Shown here: positions 17,300-24,527 of the stretch, in pieces
Numbering within the stretch: the stretch's first letter is position 1
Layout of the letters: every line of letters starts with the position of its first letter
Assembly: GCA_964471115.1 (NCBI GenBank)
Contig: CAYYFE010000002.1
Span: forward strand, 124,001 to 188,000
Length of the DNA: 64,000 bases
Origin: SYFT01 sp964471115
Lineage (GTDB): Bacteria > Acidobacteriota > Vicinamibacteria > Vicinamibacterales > SCN-69-37
Direction of reading: 5' to 3'
Translations under genes and position numbers: made by a program
The notes under the pieces: model-generated
The model's input: only the letters and a program-made list of their open reading frames with translations
Databases searched by the model: none
Told to the model about the DNA's origin: nothing

Positions 17300-17313
17300 T
17301 TTACAGGTGTAAA
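17300..17313 (-). promoter_or_regulatory. BlaI-type operator before the serine hydrolase
   Basis: TTTACA-GG-TGTAAA, a palindrome differing by one base from the one at 18831-18844. BlaI/MecI operators contain the core TACA-N2-TGTA. It lies 16 bp upstream of ATG 17284, just before the ribosome-binding site. Confidence 0.75.
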
Positions 17314-17366
17314 ACATCATCGCGTGCGCCGTGTCCTCTGACCGATGGCCATTCATGGCGAAGCCG

Positions 17367-18437
17367 TCAGCGGAAGGTGCGGCGCAAGGTTTCGCGCCAG
17401 GCGCGGCTGGTCTGCCGCAGTTCGAGCAGGCGCGGGTGCGGGGTGCCGGGGCCGGGCGTGAGCCACGGCACCTGGTGCAGCACTTGTCGAGGCGAGGCCA
17501 CAAGGCCCGGGCCGATGCCGATCAACGCAACCATCAGGGCGACGGCCACGAACCGGCGACGCCCACGACTCCACGCGGAAGGAGCCGCCGCATCGTCAAG
17601 CAGGCGTGTGACCCGCTGGACCAGCGGGGAACCCGTGGCGGCCACACCCAGGCCCGCGCCCTCGCGCCGTTCGGCCAGCGTCACCAGCGCCGAGGCCAGC
17701 GCGCCGGCGTCGCCCGTCACGGCCACGGCCACATCGTCGGCCGCTTCTTCGGCGGCGGCCCGCAGTCGACGCAGCGCCACGCGCGTCAGCGGCTGGAACG
17801 GCACCAGGCAGACAAGCCAGGTACAGAGCGCGAGCCACAGCGGGTCGCGGCGATCGAGGTGCGCCAGCTCGTGCGCGATGATGCCGCGCCGTTCCAGCGG
17901 GGTCCAGGTGTCGAGGTCCTGCGCCGGCAGACAGATCTCGCGCGAGCCCAGCGCGGCTGGGACGCCGGCGCGCGACGTGACGGTGATCCGCGGCGCGCGA
18001 CACGCCATCGTGGCCGCCAGGGCCAGCACCTCGTCGCGCAGTTCGTCGCCCGCGTCGACGCGGCGTCCGAACATCCGCCGCACGGTCAGCGTGGCGGCGA
18101 TCGCGCGGATGCACAACAGCCCGGCCACCGCCAGGGAGAGGGCGGCGGCCAGTGCGCCCAGGCGCCAATCGATGAACGCGGCGGGAAAGAGCAGTGCAGG
18201 GTCCGGTCCGGTCAGGGGCCCGGCAAGCCACCCCGCGGTGTGCATCACTGACGTGATGAATGGCGCGATGATGGCCGTCCGCCAGAGCAGCACCCGGTCG
18301 ATCGCGGCGGTGCGGCGATACCTGAGCCACACGAGAACGCCGGCGATCAGGATGGTAGAATGGGCCAGGTAGGTGAGGACCCAGCTCACCAGGACCACCG
18401 CGATCGCGACAAGCGTCACTTCCGCCAGTGGCGGCAT
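17367..18437 (-). CDS. M56 family metallopeptidase (BlaR1-like, no sensor domain)
   Basis: A 356-residue membrane protease. Four hydrophobic segments surround a zinc site H189-E-L-A-H193 (IIAHELAHLDRRDPL) and a downstream EEAADD motif of the BlaR1/MecR1 peptidase domain. The penicillin-binding sensor domain of classical BlaR1 is missing; after a last membrane span only about 45 residues remain. The start codon ATG 18437 overlaps the blaI stop (TGATG). The usual role is to cleave or destabilise the partner BlaI-family repressor in response to a membrane or cell-wall signal; here the signal is unknown. Confidence 0.88.
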   Translation of the reverse strand: MPPLAEVTLVAIAVVLVSWVLTYLAHSTILIAGVLVWLRYRRTAAIDRVLLWRTAIIAPFITSVMHTAGWLAGPLTGPDPALLFPAAFIDWRLGALAAALSLAVAGLLCIRAIAATLTVRRMFGRRVDAGDELRDEVLALAATMACRAPRITVTSRAGVPAALGSREICLPAQDLDTWTPLERRGIIAHELAHLDRRDPLWLALCTWLVCLVPFQPLTRVALRRLRAAAEEAADDVAVAVTGDAGALASALVTLAERREGAGLGVAATGSPLVQRVTRLLDDAAAPSAWSRGRRRFVAVALMVALIGIGPGLVASPRQVLHQVPWLTPGPGTPHPRLLELRQTSRAWRETLRRTFR

Positions 18438-18829
18438 CACGACGAGCGGCCTTTCCTGGCCTGATGGGCGTCAAGCATGCGGCGCAGTCGCGCCACATCG
18501 CCCGGCTTCGTCTCCGATTGCGAGACCGCAAAGGAGACCATCGCGGCCAGATCGCCCTGGAACAGTCCGCCCAGCAGGCCGTTGAGTCGCGCAGCCATCA
18601 CGGCTTCGCGAGTCACCCGCGCGCGATAAAGAAACTCGCGGCCGTCGGCGCGATGGGCAATGACGCCCTGACGTTCGAGCCGGTGCAACATCGTGCCGAC
18701 GGTGCCGCGGGCCAGCCCCGTGCGTGCGGCCAGGGCCTCATGGACCTCGTTGGCCGTGACCTCGCCGCGTGTCCACAGGACATCGAGGATCGCGAGCTGC
18801 TGGTCGGTCAGGTCGTGCGGCCGTTTCAC
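18437..18829 (-). CDS. BlaI/MecI/CopY family repressor
   Basis: A 130-residue winged-helix repressor: LTDQQLAILDVLWTRGEVTA, TGLARGTVGTMLHRLERQGV (recognition helix), HRADGREFLYRARVTR wing, then a dimerisation helix containing LLGGLFQGDLAAMVSFAVSQ. GTG 18829 is the only start matching the family; it follows the operator by one base with no Shine-Dalgarno sequence, so the mRNA is probably leaderless. The gene is coupled to the M56 protease. It is expected to bind TTTACA-N2-TGTAAA here and before the serine hydrolase. Confidence 0.9.
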   Translation of the reverse strand: MKRPHDLTDQQLAILDVLWTRGEVTANEVHEALAARTGLARGTVGTMLHRLERQGVIAHRADGREFLYRARVTREAVMAARLNGLLGGLFQGDLAAMVSFAVSQSETKPGDVARLRRMLDAHQARKGRSS

Positions 18830-18830
18830 G

Positions 18831-18866
18831 TTTACAGTTGTAAACGATCGTCAGCCTCCGGGTCAA
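18831..18866 (-). promoter_or_regulatory. blaI promoter with overlapping BlaI operator
   Basis: The palindrome TTTACA-GT-TGTAAA occupies 18831-18844. On the minus strand a -35 TTGACC (18866-18861) and a -10 TACAAC (18842-18837) are separated by 18 bp, putting the transcript start at or next to GTG 18829. The operator covers the -10, giving simple autorepression. Confidence 0.6.
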
Positions 18867-18968
18867 GCCGCGGCCGGCCGTGACAACTGTCACCAGGCTG
18901 GGGTGACGGCCGGCACTGCCAGCCCCGCCTCTTGGCCGCCATCATCGATGGCACAAGGAGATTCGACC

Positions 18969-19529
18969 ATGACCACTGCCGCCTACTCTCTCGAAGCTGC
19001 CAGACACGAAGTCACCGCCGCGTCCACCGGAGGCGCGCCGTTCCTGCTGGCCTTTGGCTTGACTCTGGGCCTGACCGGCCTGGCCGCATTTTCACTGGAC
19101 GTGCGCACGGTGGCGTTGATCACGCTCTTTCAAGGCAACGTCGCGCTGCCGCTCGCGTTCTGGCTCGAGCGCCGGATGAGCGACGTGCGCCTGTCGCCGG
19201 ACAATCCGCTGCGGCCGCTGTCCATTCAGCTGGCCACCTCCCAGTTGCTTGCGTTACCGGCCGTGCTCTTCGTCTTTGGCCTGGCGCCCGCCGCCGTCCC
19301 CGCGGCGATGGCGGCCACCGGCGCCGCGCACTTCCTTCCGTATGCGTGGCTGCAGCGGACGAAGTTGTACGCCGGGCTCGCGGTGGCCGTGGCGATCGTG
19401 CCGTTCGTGATCACCGTGACGTTGCGCACCGCCGCGCCGCCCTGGGTCCTGCTGTTCCTCTCGGGCGTGTACTTCGTGATGGCTGTGCTGGTGCGCCGGC
19501 GCGCGCGCGCCCTCATAATGGCGGCCTGA
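18969..19529 (+). CDS. Multi-pass membrane protein, DUF7010-like
   Basis: A 186-residue protein with about five to six hydrophobic helices (FLLAFGLTLGLTGLAAFSLD, VALITLFQGNVALPLAFWLE, LLALPAVLFVFGLAPAAVPA, LAVAVAIVPFVITVTL and VLLFLSGVYFVMAVLV). ATG 18969 follows CAAGGAG. It may belong to the small DUF7010-type membrane family, but I am unsure. It lies 2 bp before a DesK-like kinase gene and is probably cotranscribed, so it could be a signal partner or a target of that two-component system. Confidence 0.7.
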   Translation: MTTAAYSLEAARHEVTAASTGGAPFLLAFGLTLGLTGLAAFSLDVRTVALITLFQGNVALPLAFWLERRMSDVRLSPDNPLRPLSIQLATSQLLALPAVLFVFGLAPAAVPAAMAATGAAHFLPYAWLQRTKLYAGLAVAVAIVPFVITVTLRTAAPPWVLLFLSGVYFVMAVLVRRRARALIMAA

Positions 19530-19531
19530 CG

Positions 19532-20593
19532 ATGCTGCCGTACCTCTGGCTGGTGTATGCGGCGTTTTATGCCGTGTATCCGTTCGTGTTCGGGCCCGGG
19601 CCACTGGGCTGGGCGCCGCATCTGGCCGGGCTGCTCGCGTTTCTCGCGCTGTACCTGATCGGGTTCCGCGCCTCCGGCCAACGGCGGCTGTTCTTCGTGG
19701 CCGCGCTCACCGTGCTGGGGGTGGTATCCGCCTGGTTCAACCCCGGCGGTCTGGTGTTCTTCATTTACGCCTCCTCGCTGGTCGGCGGCGCGGTGACCGG
19801 CTGGCCCATCGGCCTGTGGATTGGCGGCGTGACATTGGTGGGCGTCGTGACGGCCGCGTCCATCGACGGGTTCCAGTGGATGATGCTGGCGACCGTGGCG
19901 GTCTTCACGCCGCTCATCGGATTCGTCAATGTGCAGGCCGCCGCCGCGCGCCGGCGCGACGCGTCACTGCGTATGGCCCAGGAGGAAATCGCGCGGCTGG
20001 CCGTCGTCTCCGAACGGCATCGCATCGCGGCCGACCTGCACGATGTGCTGGGGCACACCCTGTCGGTCGTGGTGCTCAAGGCTGAGCTGGCCGCGCGCCT
20101 GGCCGAGGCGGATCCGGCGGCGGCCCGTGCCGAGATGCTCGAAGTGGAACGTGTCGCCCGCGAAGCCCTGGCCTCCACGCGCAAGGTCGTGACGGGCATG
20201 GCGATGACGACGCTGGCCGATGAACTGCTGCGCGCGCGAACGGTGTTGGAGGGCGCGGGCATCGTGGTGACCACCGACCCGGCCGACGGTCGTCCCGACC
20301 TGTCCGCGGTGGCCGGACCCGCCCAGCACGCGCTGGCGATGGTGCTGCGCGAGGCGGTGACCAACGTGTTGCGGCACGCAAGGGCCGCGCGGTGTCACGT
20401 GGCCGTTGCCGTGGCCTCAGGGACGGCGCGCCTTGAAGTGGCCGATGACGGCCGCGGCGCCGACCTGCGTGAAGGCAATGGCATGCGCGGCATGCGGGCG
20501 CGGCTGCAGGAAGTGGGCGGCGACCTGCAGGTGGCGGCCGGCGCGGGTGTTCGGGTGACGGCAACGGTTCCCGCGCGAGGAGTGGACGCATGA
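19532..20593 (+). CDS. NarL-type sensor histidine kinase (DesK-like)
   Basis: A 353-residue kinase with four to five N-terminal membrane helices and no periplasmic domain, then a HisKA_3 dimerisation helix with phospho-acceptor H170 (ERHRIAADLHDVLGHTLSVV) and an HATPase_c domain (LREAVTNVLRHARA as N box, VADDGRGADLREGNGMRGMR as G boxes). This arrangement resembles Bacillus DesK, which senses membrane state. The stop overlaps the start of the response regulator gene (ATGA). Confidence 0.9.
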   Translation: MLPYLWLVYAAFYAVYPFVFGPGPLGWAPHLAGLLAFLALYLIGFRASGQRRLFFVAALTVLGVVSAWFNPGGLVFFIYASSLVGGAVTGWPIGLWIGGVTLVGVVTAASIDGFQWMMLATVAVFTPLIGFVNVQAAAARRRDASLRMAQEEIARLAVVSERHRIAADLHDVLGHTLSVVVLKAELAARLAEADPAAARAEMLEVERVAREALASTRKVVTGMAMTTLADELLRARTVLEGAGIVVTTDPADGRPDLSAVAGPAQHALAMVLREAVTNVLRHARAARCHVAVAVASGTARLEVADDGRGADLREGNGMRGMRARLQEVGGDLQVAAGAGVRVTATVPARGVDA

Positions 20594-21192
20594 TTCGGGT
20601 GGTCGTGGCGGAAGACCAGGCCATGGTGCTGGGCGCCTTGTCGGCGCTGCTCGGCATGGAGCGCGATCTCGAGGTGGTGGGCCGCGCCGCCAACGGCACT
20701 GAGGCGCTGGAGCTGGCGCGCCGCCTGCGCCCCGACGTCATCGTGACCGACATCGAGATGCCCGAACTGTCGGGGTTGGACCTCGCGGCCGCGATTCGCA
20801 CGGAGCGCCTGCCGTCGAAGGTCATCGTGCTGACGACGTTTGCGCGGCCGGGGTATCTGCGCCGCGCGCTTGACGCAGGCGCGGCGGCGTACCTGCTCAA
20901 GGACGCGCCGTCGCACCAGCTCGCGGATGCGATTCGCCGCGTGGCCGCCGGCGGCCGGGTGATCGATCCGGAACTGGCGGCCGACGCCTGGTCGGAGGCC
21001 GACCCGCTGACCGACCGCGAGCGGCAGGTGTTGCGGCTGGCGGCCGATGGGTTGTCGAGCGGCGAGATTGCCGCGGAACTCGCGCTGTCGGACGGCACCG
21101 TCCGCAACTACCTGTCGGAGGCCATCAGCAAACTCGGCGCGAAGAACCGCGTCGAGGCGGCCAATCTCGCGCGGGCGAAGGGCTGGTTGTAG
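20590..21192 (+). CDS. LuxR/NarL-type response regulator (DesR-like)
   Basis: A 200-residue regulator: receiver domain with acidic pair E8-D9, phospho-acceptor D54 (VIVTDIEMPELSG) and conserved Lys in YLLKDAP, then a LuxR-type helix-turn-helix (LTDRERQVLRLAADGLSSGE, LSDGTVRNYLSEAISKLGAK). The 4-bp overlap with the kinase gene ties the two as a cognate pair. DesR homologues regulate membrane-lipid genes; the desaturase at 34.8 kb would be an interesting candidate target, but no shared site was identified. Confidence 0.92.
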   Translation: MIRVVVAEDQAMVLGALSALLGMERDLEVVGRAANGTEALELARRLRPDVIVTDIEMPELSGLDLAAAIRTERLPSKVIVLTTFARPGYLRRALDAGAAAYLLKDAPSHQLADAIRRVAAGGRVIDPELAADAWSEADPLTDRERQVLRLAADGLSSGEIAAELALSDGTVRNYLSEAISKLGAKNRVEAANLARAKGWL

Positions 21193-21197
21193 GCGCG

Positions 21198-21626
21198 CTA
21201 CGCCGGGATGATGACGGGAAAACCTTCGAGCTGCGCGGCTTTCGCCAGCGTGTGGTCGCGCGTGACCACGGGAAGCTGATCCGGCTGGCCGTCGGCCGCC
21301 GCGATCGCCGCCGCCAACTGCATCGCATCGCCGGCCTTGAGTGGATGCATGGTCACGATGCGTTGTGCGTGGGGGCTGACACGCTGCCAGTCAGCCACTC
21401 GCAGCCAGGTGCGCCATTGCCGGATCATTTCAGCGCGGAGCCCCGGCCACAGATCGTCCATGTCCCGGCTGTGCCGTTGCCAGCGTGCCAGGACGGAGAG
21501 CAGTTCCACGCAGGTGCCCTCCCAGACGATCACGCCCGGGTCGTCTGCCATGTGCTGCCGGCAGGCCGGCGTGGAGGCCTCGTCGAGAAAGACAGGCAGG
21601 AGTGCGGACGTGTCCCAGAATTTCAC
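21198..21626 (-). CDS. VapC-like PIN-domain ribonuclease toxin
   Basis: A 142-residue PIN-domain protein. The four acidic active-site residues are visible: D5 (FWDTSALLP), E41 (CVELLSVLAR), D100 (KAGDAMQLAAA) and D124 (VVTRDHTLAKAA). Such toxins cleave RNA, often initiator tRNA or rRNA loops, with Mg2+. The gene follows the antitoxin gene with a 4-bp ATGA overlap. Confidence 0.88.
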   Translation of the reverse strand: MKFWDTSALLPVFLDEASTPACRQHMADDPGVIVWEGTCVELLSVLARWQRHSRDMDDLWPGLRAEMIRQWRTWLRVADWQRVSPHAQRIVTMHPLKAGDAMQLAAAIAAADGQPDQLPVVTRDHTLAKAAQLEGFPVIIPA

Positions 21627-21955
21627 CAGGGCGCCTCTTCACGCATCTTCAACAGCAGGTCCGAGAGCGCCGGCGTTCCGGCCGGGCGCTTGAGGGGCTT
21701 CACGGATTTCGCCCATGCGGCCACTGCCGCCGGGTCGCCCCGATGCGAGATCACTCCCCGCTGGTAGAGGTCGTCGATCCGAGCCTCCTCGTCGGCGGCC
21801 GACGCACGGCGCCGCTTGGGACGGGCCTCCTCACGGTACGGCACCAGCCGCGCGACAGGCTGATTCCGGTCCATCACGATGACCTCCTCGCCCTCACGCA
21901 CGGCCTTGACGTACTTCGAGAGGTTGTTCTTCAAAATAGCTATGTTGGCCACCAT
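21623..21955 (-). CDS. Phd/YefM-type antitoxin
   Basis: A 110-residue antitoxin. The N-terminal DNA-binding part matches Phd/YefM (ANIAILKNNLSKYVKAVREG, EEVIVMDRNQPVARLVPY); the charged middle and C-terminal tail (GVISHRGDPAAVAAW to the end) would neutralise the PIN toxin. ATG 21955 is 1 bp from a palindrome that is the likely autoregulatory operator. The toxin gene overlaps its stop by 4 bp. Confidence 0.87.
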   Translation of the reverse strand: MVANIAILKNNLSKYVKAVREGEEVIVMDRNQPVARLVPYREEARPKRRRASAADEEARIDDLYQRGVISHRGDPAAVAAWAKSVKPLKRPAGTPALSDLLLKMREEAPW

Positions 21956-21956
21956 A

Positions 21957-21975
21957 CATGGCTATTATAGCTATG
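21957..21975. promoter_or_regulatory. Palindromic operator of the toxin-antitoxin operon
   Basis: CATGGCTAT-T-ATAGCTATG is a 19-bp palindrome with one internal mismatch, immediately upstream of the antitoxin start. A half-copy TAGCTATG lies inside the gene start (21938-21945). Phd-type antitoxins bind such sites to repress their own operon. Confidence 0.65.
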
Positions 21976-22063
21976 AATTCTCCCAGCCTTTCAGTGCTCC
22001 ATGTGAACGTCCGTGCGTCCTTTTCCGGGGTCCTCCGTCTGTAGGGCCGAAAGGAGACGAACC

Positions 22064-22156
22064 ATGGCCAACAACAACGAGACAGTGACCTGTTGCAGCA
22101 GCGGCTGCTGCGGCGGGGCGTGCAACTGCGGCGAAGGCACGGGCTGTTGCGGATAA
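22064..22156 (+). CDS. Tiny Cys-rich, metallothionein-like peptide
   Basis: A 30-residue ORF with a strong ribosome-binding site (AAGGAG at 22051, ATG 22064). After MANNNETVT come eight cysteines in twenty-one residues, as C10-C11, C15-C16, C20, C22, C28-C29, separated by Gly/Ser/Ala/Asn. There is no signal peptide. The stop is one base before the ATG of the SigZ-like sigma factor, so the two are cotranscribed and probably coupled. It could bind Zn, Cu, Cd or Fe-S, or act as a redox or metal buffer for the sigma factor. I do not know a named family for it. Confidence 0.7.
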   Translation: MANNNETVTCCSSGCCGGACNCGEGTGCCG

Positions 22157-22157
22157 C

Positions 22158-22796
22158 ATGACGACGGTGGCGGACATCACGACGGAGGCGCTCTGGCGGC
22201 AGTTCCACGCGGACCTGCTGCGCTTCGTGGCCCGTCGTGTGTCCAACCCCGCGGACGCGGAGGACGTCGTGCAGCGCGTGTTTCTGCAGGTGCATCGCGC
22301 GTTGCCGACCCTCCGCGATTCCGACCGCCTCCACGCGTGGATGTATCAGACGACGCGGCGGGCGATCATTGATTTCTACCGGTCCGCGCCACACCGGCGC
22401 GAGGTGCCGGCCGGCGGCGCGGCCGAGGTGGAAGAGAGCCTGCCGCCGCAGGTGATTCCCGGCGACGAGTCGTCGGCCCTGTCGGAGCTGGCCTCGTGTC
22501 TGACGCCGCTCCTCGCGCAGTTGCCTGCGCAGGATCAGGAAGCGCTGGCGCTCGTCGAGTTCCACAACCTCACCCAGGCGGACGCCGCGCAGCGGCTGGG
22601 GGTGACGGTGTCCGGCATGAAGAGTCGCGTTCAACGGGCCAGACGACGCCTGCGCGACGTGGTCGACGCCTGTTGCCGGGTGGAATTCGACCGCCGCGGC
22701 GGCGTCATGGCCTACCAACGCCGCGCCGACGCCTGCCGCTGCTCATCCAATCCCCAATCCCAAATCCTCAATCCACAATCCTCAATCGGTGAGTGA
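22158..22796 (+). CDS. ECF sigma factor, SigZ-like with Cys-containing tail
   Basis: A 212-residue sigma-70 family protein: region 2 (LLRFVARRVSNPADAEDVVQ and TTRRAIIDFYR) and region 4 (LAQLPAQDQEALALVEFHNL, GVTVSGMKSRVQRARRRL). The C-terminal extension C172-C173-RVEFDRRGGVMAYQRRAD with C193-R-C195 matches the tail of SigZ-type ECF factors. No anti-sigma gene is adjacent; the metal- or redox-sensitive cysteines and the upstream Cys-rich peptide may provide control instead. Residues after about 196 (SSNPQSQILNPQSS) are encoded by a CAATCC-type tandem array, so the natural C terminus has been extended or replaced. Confidence 0.87.
   Translation: MTTVADITTEALWRQFHADLLRFVARRVSNPADAEDVVQRVFLQVHRALPTLRDSDRLHAWMYQTTRRAIIDFYRSAPHRREVPAGGAAEVEESLPPQVIPGDESSALSELASCLTPLLAQLPAQDQEALALVEFHNLTQADAAQRLGVTVSGMKSRVQRARRRLRDVVDACCRVEFDRRGGVMAYQRRADACRCSSNPQSQILNPQSSIGE
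22744..22790 (+). repeat. Degenerate CAATCCY array at the 3' end of the sigma factor gene
   Basis: About six imperfect units of 7-8 bases (CAATCCC, CAAATCCT, CAATCCA, CAATCCT, CAATCGG) run through the last codons of the sigma gene. Confidence 0.75.
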
Positions 22797-22841
22797 ACCC
22801 CCCTGCCCCTCTTCCTCGTCAAAAGCCCCGGAGGTTTCTGT

Positions 22842-23264
22842 ATGAGACAGGGGATTGTGGCGGGGATGGCGGCGGTGGTCATGGGCGCGATGCTGGTGCT
22901 GCCCGGTTCCGCACAGGCGCCGACCTACAGCGTGTCGTGGCTGGCGGGCCCCCCGGGAGAGGAACAGACCTACACCGGGACGACCACGTTTGCCGTCGAC
23001 GCCAAGGGTGTGGTGAGCGGCAAGATGACGTTGACCAGCCCGGCGACCGTGACCGGCACGCTGGCCGGCACCGTGGCCAAGGACACCTGGACGTTTGAGT
23101 ATCCGTACGAAATTCCCGAACAGCAGTGCTCGGGCACGGTGAAGGGGACGGCCAAGGTGGCGGCCGGCCGGAAGACGATTCAGGGCACGGCGACGATCGG
23201 CGGCGGGTGTGTGCCCGAGCCGATGGCGTCGACGTTCACGTTCACCCTGCAGGAGAAGAAGTAG
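22842..23264 (+). CDS. Small secreted hypothetical protein
   Basis: A 140-residue exported beta-rich protein with signal peptide (MRQGIVAGMAAVVMGAMLVL, cleavage near AQA) and alternating Thr/Gly/Val-rich strands (YTGTTTFAVDAKGVVSGKMT, TGTLAGTVAKDTWTFEYPYE). Two cysteines (QQCSGT and GGCVPE) could form one disulfide. CGGAGG provides the ribosome-binding site. Its 3' end overlaps the convergent adaptor gene by 23 bp. No family was recognised. Confidence 0.75.
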   Translation: MRQGIVAGMAAVVMGAMLVLPGSAQAPTYSVSWLAGPPGEEQTYTGTTTFAVDAKGVVSGKMTLTSPATVTGTLAGTVAKDTWTFEYPYEIPEQQCSGTVKGTAKVAAGRKTIQGTATIGGGCVPEPMASTFTFTLQEKK

Positions 23265-24486
23265 TCACGCGTGCGCCGTCGGTGAGATCGCGCACGGTCT
23301 GAAACGGGCCGGTGACGATCGTGGCGCCTTCGGTGAGCCCGTCGACTTCAATCGACAGGCCGCCGATGATCCCGGTCGTCACCGGCGTAAACACGGCGCG
23401 ATCGCCCTCCACGCGGAACACGCCGCTGCGGCCGTCGCGTTGCACCACGGCCTGCAACGGCACGGCCACCACGTTCGTGCGTTCGGCAACCAGGATTTCG
23501 GTGTCGCACGTCAGGCCCGGCCGCAACGTGGCCACATCGCCGTCGAGCCGTACCTTCACGCGGAACTCGCGCGCGGCAGCCTGGGCGCCGGTCTGCGGCA
23601 ACGCACTGGCGCCGATTTCGACCACGCGGCCGGCAAAGGGCCGGCCCGCCAGCGCGTCGAGGGTGATGGTGGCGGGCTGATCGAGCGCCAGGCGCAGCAC
23701 GTCGGCTTCGGCCACCTTGACCTCGGCGTTGAGTGCGCTGAGATCCGAAATCGTCATCAGGATCGTGCCGGGCTGATTCTGCACGCCCATCACGACCATT
23801 TCGCCCTCTTCAACATCCAGCCGCGTGACGACACCATCAATGGGTGAGGTGATCGCGGTCTTCGACAGCTGATCGCGCACGCGCGCCTGTTCGGCGCGTC
23901 CCTGTGACACCCGTTGCAGGGCGGCGTCGCGCGCCTGGCGGGCGCGCGCCACGGCCGCCTGCGCCGCCTGCACCTGCGCGTCGTTGGCGTCGGCCGCGGC
24001 GACGGCGGCGTCCAGCTCCGACTTGGGCAGCAGGCCCGAGGCCGACAGCTCCCGCGCGCGACGCACGGCTTCAGTGGTCTGCGCCTGGCGCGCCTGTGCG
24101 GCGCTCAGATCGGCTTCGGCCGATCGCACGGCGTTGGCCGTGCCGGCCGCGTCGGCTTCGAGCGCGGAAAGCGCGGCGGTGGCCGAGGCCACCGCGCTTT
24201 CGGCCTGCACCGGATCGATGCGCGCCAGCACCTGCCCGGCCCGCACGCGATCCCCTTCGCGCACCGACAGGCTGACCAGCCGTCCCATCACCGACGACCC
24301 CAGGTCGGCGTATTTCGTTGCGACGATTTCTCCGGAGGCGGTGACGTACGAACGCAGCGTCTGCACGCGCGCCACCGTGGTGGTCTCGACCTCGATGGCC
24401 TCGCCGCCGCGACCCCTGCTCCAGAACCACGCGCCCGCCGCCACGACGACGAGCGCACCGATACCGACACTCCGCGAGATCCGCAC
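23242..24486 (-). CDS. Periplasmic adaptor of a MacA/HlyD-type efflux pump
   Basis: A 414-residue membrane-fusion protein: an N-terminal membrane anchor (SVGIGALVVVAAGAWFW), biotinyl-lipoyl half-motif (SSVMGRLVSLSVREGDRVRA), a long coiled-coil hairpin (about 115-210, rich in Ala/Gln/Arg), second lipoyl half (AITSPIDGVVTRLDVEEGEM), beta-barrel and membrane-proximal domains. GTG 24486 is chosen for the AGGAGG just upstream. It is divergent from two MacB-like permease genes, which it probably serves by linking them to an outer-membrane channel. No TolC-type gene is nearby. Confidence 0.88.
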   Translation of the reverse strand: MRISRSVGIGALVVVAAGAWFWSRGRGGEAIEVETTTVARVQTLRSYVTASGEIVATKYADLGSSVMGRLVSLSVREGDRVRAGQVLARIDPVQAESAVASATAALSALEADAAGTANAVRSAEADLSAAQARQAQTTEAVRRARELSASGLLPKSELDAAVAAADANDAQVQAAQAAVARARQARDAALQRVSQGRAEQARVRDQLSKTAITSPIDGVVTRLDVEEGEMVVMGVQNQPGTILMTISDLSALNAEVKVAEADVLRLALDQPATITLDALAGRPFAGRVVEIGASALPQTGAQAAAREFRVKVRLDGDVATLRPGLTCDTEILVAERTNVVAVPLQAVVQRDGRSGVFRVEGDRAVFTPVTTGIIGGLSIEVDGLTEGATIVTGPFQTVRDLTDGARVTTSSPAG

Positions 24487-24527
24487 GATACCTCCTATAC
24501 TGGCATGGTCCGCTTCCGGACGCCCGC

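Noticed and set aside
15878..17503. Longer N terminus of the serine hydrolase (start at 17503)
   Set aside because: It would run through the BlaI-type operator and the ribosome-binding site and place the signal peptide about 70 residues inside the protein.
22001..22041. ECF-type promoter (GTGAACG ... CGTC) before the Cys-rich peptide
   Set aside because: A GAAC motif is present, but the candidate -10 elements are 21 and 27 bp away rather than about 16-17, so autoregulation by the sigma factor is not supported.
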